Below, piece by piece: positions 56,540-64,000 of a stretch of 64,000 nucleotides of DNA. Source of the DNA: Euptelea pleiosperma. Lineage: Eukaryota; Streptophyta; Magnoliopsida; Ranunculales; Eupteleaceae. The notes beneath the pieces were generated by a model. That model was not told the origin of the DNA. It did no database searches and was given only the letters and a program-made list of their open reading frames with translations. Each line of letters starts with the position of its first letter. Position 1 is the first letter of the stretch. The stretch covers positions 22,011,190 through 22,075,189 of the forward strand of contig CM068553.1 in NCBI GenBank assembly GCA_035048495.1, given 5' to 3'. The translations under genes were made by a program, and so were the position numbers.

Positions 56540-57868
56540 TTGAGAATTTTTGAGCAAAAATAGAGATTTTTTGGTATTTTCTTCTTTTCTTGGTGCTCAT
56601 TGCGACGAATCTTCTCGTAGAAGAGCTGTTGTGATTTATGAGGAGGAAAGTGGTGATGAAGAACCGCTGATTCAACGACTCAATCGCGAGTCAAACGGGG
56701 TGGTCGACTCAGTGGGTCACGACACTCTGAGCGAGGTGAATCATCCAGAGCACCTAGGAGAGCTCGGGGTCGTGCCCGTCATAGTGATACTCCTCCGGTG
56801 AGTGCCCTTATTTCCCAGTTTATTTTTTATTCCGCTAGAGAGCGCTTTGAGCATTTCTCTGGTCGGAAATTCACTACTGAGAGAGTAGTTGAGTTTAGCA
56901 CCATTTTGGGTACTATGGTCCATTCACAGTTCGTATCTCGCAAGTGGATTCCTATCACTCACTTGACCATTCCATTTTACCCTATCTTGGTCAAACTATT
57001 TTATGCCAACATGCACGCCATTCAATGTGATGACCCGAGTGAGTTGTCCTTCCAAACTTTTGTCTCTGGGGCTTACTTGACTATTATACCTGATCTTATT
57101 TCTACCCTTTTGGACATTCCTCGTCCGTCTACCTCATATGAGTACATTCGTATGACTCGTGAGATGATGACTTCTAGGGTCACGTTGACCGAGACACTCA
57201 CAGGGTAGATATTTGACTGGAGTACCTTCATACCTTTTACATCCCTTCTCCCTGAGTATCGTTTGTTGCACCTCATCTGTGGGTACAACATTGATCCACC
57301 TGGCCATGGGGCACAGGTGAACATTGATCGTCTTCAGCTTCTTTACCATCTAGGCACTGGATTTTTCATTGACCTTCTGAGGTTTATTTTTAGAGCCATG
57401 GTTAGAGCAGGTCTGGATGTGGCGATTCGAGCCAATGAGGAGGTGTGCGCTCCCATGGGGCCTATTGGGCCTTCGACTATCAGGAAGAGCATGTCTCAGG
57501 TCCGGAGAGTGACAGATGTCCCCCCACACTTCGATGATATTTTCAATAAGGACTTGGGGGATGATATCGAGCCAGGGGGTCAACAGCCAGATACTGATAT
57601 GCATCCTCCAAAGACACAGCCATCTTTTGACCAGCCTCTTGAGATGCCTGCTCCTTACTCTTTTGAGTCTCTTCATCATCAGATGGTGGGATTCGATCAG
57701 CGTCTCATAGCACATGAGGAGCAGACGGCATAGAGCTTTCGCCGTCTAGAGGAGGGTCAGGAGATGATGCAGCGCTACATGGAGTACCAATTCACCATGA
57801 TGGGCTTTGGACAGCATCCACCAGCTCATGGTCCTAATCAGCATGATGGTGCTGGACCATCTACATAG
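56540..57868 (+). pseudogene. Plant retroelement-associated ORF ('putative plant transposon protein' type)
   Basis: The acidic/Arg-rich N-terminus (YEEESGDEEPLIQRL, then RAPRRARGRARHSD in the next frame) leads to SARERFEHFSGRKFTTERVV, KLFYANMHA, FVSGAYLTIIPDLISTLLDI, LLPEYRLLHLICGYNI, then a Pro/Gln-rich tail. The pattern matches the Transposase_32-like ORF (PF20167) often found in plant LTR elements, whose function is unknown. Breaks: a frameshift near 56680-56780 and TAG stops at 57207 and 57732 where the frame continues on both sides. The end is near 57868. Confidence 0.7.
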
Positions 57869-58480
57869 ACTCCTGGAGAGAGTTATCTTGAGAGTTATTG
57901 GGTGTGTTTATTGTTATTATTGTACACTGATAAACTCAGAGTTTGTATGGTTATACTCTACTTGTGTTATATTTTGTTACAGGGTCTAAACCAGTATGTA
58001 TTTGGTCATGGATGTATATATTGCACTTGTTTCTCATGATATTATTCATTGCATGCTTATTATTTGCTTATATTTCTGTACCTTTGTCAATCTGTGACAA
58101 AAAGGGGAGAGAAAATTATAGTCGATAAAAATAAGTTGATGCATGAGATAGGGATAAGTTGATCCATGAGATAGGGGGAGAGAAATTTAGGGAGAGAAAA
58201 ACTTGTCATTATTTTTCCAATTTCTCTACTTGTGACGTGCATAATAATACTCACTGCATTTTATATGATCTATTGATTGCCGATGATATTACATGGTATG
58301 TATTATTGGTAGAATGTACAGGGAACAGATCAAAAGCCATTACAATATATCTGTTCGATTATCTTCAAGAGAGTGTGAGATAGTGAGTGAATCATGTAAG
58401 AGGGTGGGATTGTATTTTTTATTTTTTACCTTATTTATGATTAAATATTTTTTGTTACGGAATTGCCAAAAGGGGAGATT

Positions 58481-60080
58481 GTAAGGAATATTTTCATATT
58501 CAATTTGGTAAAGATTCCGTTTGACATAAAAATATTCGTGTAACCGTTCCTATGAGCACCAGTGTAGTGTGAAGATGTCGTGGTATGCATACTTCGCCAA
58601 CTACTTGAAGACTAAAAGACAAAGACAGCAAGAATTAGACGATTGACGACAGGAGTCATCTGAGCAACTGTCGATTTGTCAGTTAATATCGTGTACGCTC
58701 AATTAAGAAGGTAAGTGACTTAGTGGCCATAGGAGTTGATTAAAATGAACAAAATATAATGATCAGACTTAGTCATTGGACAGACCCGAGTCAAAGTCAA
58801 TTATATTGAGTAGTAGGAAAGTCCAATCGATTGGACATGTATCCCCAATCGATTGGACATAGCCCAATCAATTGGAGACACTGTGTAATCGATTGGAGAA
58901 TACGAGGCAGAAACATAATTGAGCCAAATCGATTGGAGACACTGTGTAATCGATTGGAGCCTTCGGGACAAAAATCTTTCTATGTACAATTGATTAGAGA
59001 CTCTAGGTAATTGATTGGAGCCTTCGGGATAGAAAGTTATAGTTGTCAAATCGATTGGAGAACCCTTTGCAATCGATTGGTGCCTTCGGAACAGAAAACT
59101 TATTGAGCCCAATCGATTGGACACTTGTCCCCAATCGATTGGACATGGCCCAATCGATTGGACCAAGTGTACAATCGATTGGACCTTGAAAAGAATTGGT
59201 TTTCTCATATTCAAAATTTATGGTTCCATTATCCCACATTCCACACAACTCAGGGTCTTGGTATTCTATAAATAGAACCCTTCTATGCCTTCTCTAAACA
59301 CACACAGAGACACAGAGTGACTCGATCTTCAAGAGAGAGAAGTAAAGGTTATATTTATCAGAGTGTCCAATTCGAAGAGCAAGAAGCTTGTTTTCATTCA
59401 CATCTTGTGAGCTTGTTCTCTTCTCTATCAAAGCCAAGAGCTTGATTTTTACTCAGCCTAGATTTTTCACTTCTATATTCAACCTAGTAAGCCTGAGAGT
59501 ACTAGTGTGACTCAAACACCTTTTGAGCAACTTGGAGTTCAGGGTGGACTGAATCCTTCACCTTCTGCAAAGGCGGGAGTGTTGAGAATTAAGATCGGAG
59601 GAGCCGGTCGAAGGTAGGTTTGGGGTGTACCAAACTGAACAAGCGGATAAGGCTTCTTGGCTAGAAGGGCACGTGTGGATTTGTGGCGTTGATTCAGAGG
59701 ACGTGGACACATCGGCAGTGGGCCTTGGCTAAGGTTGTATGCTGTATTTGCAATGGTGCTGCGTAGGTAACCTTTGTTTCGTTTAACTTTTCAGTTAGTG
59801 ATACTTTCCATCTGGACGTGGTCCTGTGGTTTTTCCTTGGTTAAGGTTTCCACATAAAAATAATTCTCTTGTGTGATTGTTTGTTTGTGTTCTGCATTCT
59901 ATCCTGATTAGATCAAACGACTAAAAGACAATATACCATGGATGTATATTTGATTGGAGTCGATTGTGATAATTCTTTTTCAAACAACCAAGGCATGAGA
60001 TTTTATCCCCATACCATAGACCAGTAAAATTATATAGGTATAATTAATTTTAAATACCTAATCAACCCCCCCTTCTAGGT
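58481..60080 (+). repeat. 3' LTR (long), with palindrome array and TATA box
   Basis: Follows the purine tract at 58469-58480. Contains the 14-copy CAATCGATTGG array (58822-59184), TATAAATA at 59269-59276, and ACACACAGAGACACAGAG likely near the transcript start. It ends around CTTCTAGGTATATTGAG (about 60072); the exact end is uncertain. Confidence 0.6.
58822..59184 (+). repeat. Array of 14 CAATCGATTGG palindromes in the LTR
   Basis: Fourteen units with a CAATCGATTGG core (nine to ten with intact ATCGAT, the rest one or two changes) at 14-50 bp spacing. Some spacers are repeated (GAGCCTTCGGGA, GACACTGTGTAAT), so part of the array grew as two-unit blocks. TATAAATA follows 85 bp downstream. Confidence 0.93.
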
Positions 60081-60187
60081 ATATTGAGTTAAAGAGAACC
60101 GACCGGTGGAATTTCTTGGTTCATACCAGCCTTACCAAATATGCAACACCATGATCCACTTGGTTATTTTTATTTGCCTGATTAAGT

Positions 60188-60383
60188 TTTTTTATTAGGA
60201 GGCAATAGGATTCAGTCTACAATATCAGTCTACAAGGCAAGGCAGGTTATATCCATAGGATAATTGTGGGGCCTTGACCCATTGCTCTACCACAACAGTG
60301 GGGAAAGTCTGTGCATACATGGGATTGAACCCATTTCTAGGGGAGGGTACACATCTACCACCCGGCCAAGCGAGCATGGTGTT
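60188..60383 (-). mobile_element. tRNA-derived SINE, reverse strand
   Basis: The minus strand has an A box (TGGCCGGGTGGT, 60357-60368) and, 24 bp later, a B box (GGGTTCAATCCC, 60321-60332), the internal RNA polymerase III promoter of tRNA genes. It ends in AATAAAAAAA (60188-60197). Flanks CCTGATTAAG (60178-60187) and CCAGGTTAAG (60384-60393) are an 8/10 target duplication. No tRNA fold is expected outside the head. Confidence 0.82.
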
Positions 60384-60439
60384 CCAGGTTAAGATAGAGC
60401 GTTGAAGATGAGCTTGAATATGTTAATTAGGCATCATTT

Positions 60440-60740
60440 GAGTTTATTAGAGTTGTTAGTTAACCATTCCTACGTGTAACCGTGTAACCATTCCTACATG
60501 TGCAAGTGAGATGGCAGCGGTGGACGTGTCATAGGAAAGGGATCCGTCACTGCTAACGGTATCTCTACGCTTGAGATATATTTGATCTTCCTCGGTTGAG
60601 ATAATCACTTGTATTCAATCAACTTATTTATGATTGCTTCACATGCAATTAGATTACCCCTACCAGACCAGTAATTGAATTAGATTATTAGTTTACTCAG
60701 AGAATTTTTAATACCTATTCACCCTCATTTCTAGGTATCT
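60440..60740 (+). repeat. LTR-like fragment
   Basis: GTAACCATTCCTAC occurs twice near 60465 and 60488, as near the start of the repeat at 55161. ACCTATTCACCCTCATTTCTAGG lies at its end (about 60713). Probably a shortened relative of the LTR at 58481. Confidence 0.5.
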
Positions 60741-60829
60741 AGTGATATAAGGATACACGAATTTTCATTCACGACCATTAAAACCGTTTAAACAGACTTA
60801 TTTTAAACCATGTGGATTCATTTCAGGTA

Positions 60830-61905
60830 GTCAGTGTTGGCATTACACCTCAAGGAATCATTCCTAACCCATATAAATTTAACTTTCTTGGGTGGAACAT
60901 TTCTCTTGTGCTCCTTCCTCTTTTGAGTCATGAGACTGAGGATTTTTGAGCTTCTCTAGGAATTTGATTTACCTACTTAATGCCTCTAACCTCTTCTGTA
61001 GGTCTCTCATTTTGAGTTAAGATATCCATATTCCCGGTAGAATTATTCACCTTTAGGGACATCTGTTTATCTTTTCTCAAATTGATATTCATATTCCTTG
61101 GGGAATTATACATCGTTCGGGACATCTGATTATCATTTCTAAGCTTAGGGCAATCCTGTATAAAGTGACCTATCCCTTTACAATACGTACATACACAATT
61201 GTTTTTATAGTTTTGGCTTGGTCAACTATGGGTGTGGGTATGACTAACTTTTACAAATTGAGTCTTTGAGGTCGACATAGAGTTATGATTGGCTTTGTAG
61301 CCCAGTCCACTCTTGTCACCATGATATAGACCCACTTGAAGAATTTTATCAAGCTTGGCAGTGCTTGACGAAAAACAAAATATATCCCTTTTTAGACTAA
61401 TAATTTGTTTCTCAAGGGATAACTTGTCAGTAGTACAAGTTTAGAACTCACATTCCAAAAACTCGTTTCCTTGCTTCAGAGACTTATTCTCTTGCTCAAG
61501 TTGTCCAACTAGTACTAGTAGTTCTTTGGTGTCTAGCTGCAAAGCCTTTTTCTCCGAGTCTAGAATTTTGACTCTTTCATATTATCCCTTATTGGCTTTG
61601 ATAATTTTTATCGACTCTTGATACAACTCATTCAAGCCTGTATGACGGAGTCCCCACTGCAGGAGTCACTAGAACTCTTTGCATCATCATTCTTGGTCTC
61701 ATCCTCTTGAGAACCATTGGAGCTCACCAATATTGCAATGAAGGCAGTGAATTTTCCAGCACTTTCATTGTCACTCGAGTCATCAGATTCTTTTTCAGAC
61801 TCTTCATCCCATGTGACATTCAATGCCTTGGCTTTGCCCTTGTATTTGTGGGGGAAAAATATCTGATCTTGTCCACAATCTTCGAGGTTAAAATGATTCA
61901 TATCT
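60830..61905 (-). pseudogene. SIRE-like copia gag, C-terminal part, reverse strand
   Basis: The minus strand has KGKAKALNVTWDEESEKESD and an acidic stretch (61632-61901), then a Leu/Lys/Glu-rich coiled-coil-like part (LVGQLEQENKSLKQGNEFL, about 61450-61530), and a CCHC knuckle CTYCKGIGHFIQDC at about 61149-61193. Several stops. The order matches gag of large copia elements with long coiled coils. No pol is attached. Confidence 0.78.
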
Positions 61906-62514
61906 CGAGGTAGATCTGCCAGGTGGATAGAATCTAACGCTCTTACGATTCTGAACTCCTTACTGCAACTGGCGAGATGATCTCTTCAAGGACGACGGTG
62001 ATGCACCTGTTGACAATACTTCGACGCTCAAGTCAGTATCTAGTTTCTATTCTAGATCGATTACTCAAGCAAAAAGAGTTATCAAGAAAGTCTTGTTAAT
62101 CTTAGATCGGATGATCTAGATCATTTTCTCAGTTCTGGACATAATATATTTATAGACTTAGAAATGGCATGACTCACCTCCCATGTGTCCACTTCTCGTT
62201 GGTCAGATCCGATCCAGGAAGAATCTGTTAGATACAACTTCCTATTGGATCTAAACTTCTCTCATTTAGTTAGATCTGAAACAGTTGACACGATAGCTTA
62301 CGCGGTAGATATTTTGAATGAAAGAAAGTGGCAGGAATATAATAATTACCAAGTGGCACTTCTACATAAATGCTCAACGTGTAATTGATCTATTGGTTGG
62401 GATACTTCTCTCCAGATGAGTTTTGATGCCATTACTTGTCGGGATAGGAAGAAAGCTTCACCCGTTAGGTATATGATGTAGATATTGGCTAGAAGGGTTC
62501 TTGCTTAACCTCCC
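61906..62514 (+). other. Intergenic DNA, no recognised gene
   Basis: Short frames only; no domain or repeat boundary seen. Confidence 0.45.
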
Positions 62515-62690
62515 AATATAATGTTGAACTTGTCGGGATGGGTTGAATTCCAAGACTGTCGAGTATGATGTTTGAACTTGTCGGGATGAGTTGATTGTCA
62601 ATCCCATTCAAGTATGATGTTGAACTTGTCCGGATGGGTTGAATGTCAATCCCGTTCAAGTATGATGTTGAACTTGTCGGGAAAGATTTA
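62515..62690. repeat. Minisatellite, about four units near 50 bp
   Basis: Units carry TATGATGTTGAACTTGTCGG then GATGGGTTGAATGTCAATCC. Four starts lie at about 62518, 62568, 62610 and 62660. They differ by small changes and the first is the most diverged. Confidence 0.88.
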
Positions 62691-63599
62691 ATGCCTTACC
62701 AAAAGAATTATTGTTGAATCTTCAATGCATTTCATTACTAACCTGTCCCGAGATGCAAGTTCCTCGGACGTCTTATCTAACACGTGGCTCCATCTGTTTG
62801 TAAGTGACGTGTGACGTGTGACTGAAAAAGGTTGATAGCTGTCTCTACAGATCACTTCGGCACAGTTATTCATGCATGCTTCGAGATGCTAGATGCCAAT
62901 GTTTTGCACTTCGCACGTGCTAGACCAATGATATGTGTCATCATCTTGTTGGCCAAAAAATATGGTACCCACATCGCCCCCCTTTTTAAGAAGATCGAGG
63001 ATTTATGTCGTATCTTCTAAAAAAGATCTGTGTCGTTGATGATACGTGGTGATTCATTGATCGTTGAATTATCTATCGATCACACATCCGTCACTCGTCG
63101 CATTTAATGTAGCGTATGTTGGCGTAATTGATAAGATGACGTGTCCATACAAGCGTGGAACTCGGTGCACATCCGTCGAATGGAATGATTGACATGCGTG
63201 AATCCAGATGTACGGGGCAATCGAATCAGCAGAATATTTTTGAATTTTGGTGCCCGAGTGTGATATTGCCAGGAAATTCGCTTGCTAACCCAAAATCTCT
63301 TGCCTATAAATAATCTGAACCCCTTCACTTTCACCATTTTGCTTCTCTAGTCAAGCTCTAGTGCGATTTCTTCCTGGTTCAAGACTTCTTCCTCAAGGTT
63401 TCCTGATACTAAGTTCCAAGATTTGAATATACCTTAGGTCGGATGAATCAATCTGCATGAACCTTCTAGTGCACCAGTCTCTACTGCTTTAGATCTGTAA
63501 CTAGTATTTATTCCACTGTTCTGTTTCTCCTATTACCCACTTATACACCTTTCTATATCTTTTGAAAATGAGGGGAAGGTAGTATTAGAAGATAGTGAA
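62691..63599 (+). other. Possible promoter/leader of the right-edge element
   Basis: AT-rich; GCCTATAAATAAT at about 63302-63314 gives a TATA box 290 bp upstream of the edge ORF. Nothing else recognised. Could be an LTR promoter. Confidence 0.4.
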
Positions 63600-63602
63600 T
63601 AG

Positions 63603-64000
63603 TTGGCTGGGCGTGAACCCGAAGGGGTTCATGTTCAAGAAGAAGAGGTATCCTCTGATTCTCTGGATAGGGCCATAGATAACTATGAAGAGGACCCTAG
63701 ACCCAAACTTGTAGTTCTTGGAGAGCTAGTTAGGGTTCCTACCCACGGGAATGACCCATACATTGTGGGTCTAAGGGCTGAATTTGGAATCCCGTCCTCT
63801 ATTTTTATCCACCTTGGTTCTCTTCAAGGGGAAAGAACTAACCCTTGTGAGATTAGCATTACTCGGCCTCAATTAAAGCTTGGGATGAGTCTCCCGTTGT
63901 CTCATCTTGTGAGGGAAGTGCTCTAGTTTTATGACTAAGTTCCCAGCCAGATGCATGGGAATTTTTGGCGTATGATGAACCGGGTTGAGTATATCAACTC
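63603..64000 (+). pseudogene. Gypsy-type 'putative transposase' ORF (Transposase_28-like), 5' part, broken
   Basis: After an acidic N-terminus (HVQEEEVSSDSLDRA) comes LRAEFGIPSSI, then LKLGMSLPLSHLVREVL, stop, FYD, stop, VPSQMHGNFWRMMNRVEYIN in the same frame. The FGIPSS...LPLP...FY...PSQ..PN.WR pattern is that of the plant PF04195 family, typically the N-terminal region of an ORF in gypsy elements. Two in-frame stops (TAG near 63924, TAA near 63936) show decay. The rest lies beyond the window. Confidence 0.75.

Larger units (their letters stand above)
55161..60080 (+). mobile_element. Probable non-autonomous LTR element carrying one large ORF
   Basis: A 200-bp direct repeat starting TGTAAGGAATATTTTCATAT stands at 55161-55361 and 58481-58680, the second directly after a purine tract (AAAAGGGGAGA). 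Between them is an ORF of the plant 'putative transposon protein' type and no gag-pol. The right copy continues into a palindrome array, TATA box and a CAACCCCCCCTTCTAGG-like LTR end near 60063. The left copy diverges after 55361. Family assignment (SIRE-like LTR) is inferred. Confidence 0.6.

Noticed and set aside
56798..57208. Independent host gene with intact start
   Set aside because: The homology-like frame extends upstream of this Met through an Arg-rich segment and downstream past the TAG, so this is one part of a broken transposon ORF.
58801..59214. 137-codon minus-strand open frame
   Set aside because: It is the ATCGAT palindrome array read as protein; repeated QSIG, PIDW and NRLG strings come from the DNA repeat, not from a gene.
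60321..60368. Possible tRNA gene
   Set aside because: A and B boxes are present but there is no closing acceptor stem, and A-tail and flanking duplications fit a SINE better.

Overview
The window looks like nuclear DNA of a flowering plant. It holds one large host gene whose introns are filled with degenerate Ty1/copia retrotransposons, LINE fragments, MITE-like elements and a tRNA-derived SINE. Nothing seen fixes the species. Copia elements primed by initiator tRNA-Met, GT-AG introns and a fused organellar glycyl-tRNA synthetase all fit an angiosperm. The introns are unusually long.

Host gene (10921-52603, + strand). Eighteen exons splice into 1,602 bp of continuous reading frame (533 codons plus stop). 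They encode the C-terminal half (beta-subunit part) of organellar glycine--tRNA ligase, called EDD1 in Arabidopsis. Every junction is GT-AG, every phase fits, and there is no internal stop. The 5' exons were not found and probably lie left of the window, so the first 10.9 kb would be intron. Exons make up about 4% of the 41.7 kb span. The biggest introns are 11.2, 8.8, 5.4, 3.7 and 3.2 kb, and each contains transposon sequence or LTR-like repeats.

Transposons by region. 1-2036: left-pointing copia element of family A, cut by the window edge. 4205-10315: a LINE 3' end split by a complete family A copia element (4589-10114) with perfect 5-bp target duplications. 11625-15997: reverse-strand LINE carrying a nested MITE and a 1.7-kb LTR-like insertion. 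15998-21683: composite of three copia pieces. 22928-26620: reverse copia with a hAT-like MITE inside its 5' LTR. 32474-33440: fold-back element and integrase fragment. 36904-39354: copia with mismatched LTRs and a LINE inside one of them. 40768-46139: copia with both LTRs. 47069-51350: a 202-bp tandem duplication, a GTGTCCGACACG-rich element and LTR-like sequence.

Downstream of the host gene (52604-64000) lie a fold-back element, a probable non-autonomous LTR element with an unusual ORF and a palindrome array, a reverse SINE, a reverse SIRE-like gag fragment, a minisatellite, and the start of a broken gypsy-type 'putative transposase' ORF at the right edge.

No transposon protein is intact. 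Many premature stops are TAG where a sister copy in the window, or the family pattern, has CAG. That pattern fits deamination of methylated CHG sites and long silencing. The most interesting structural signal is a design shared by four LTR-type segments: an array of perfect or near-perfect palindromes (CACGTG, ATCGAT or GTCGAC cores) placed 20-105 bp upstream of a TATA box.
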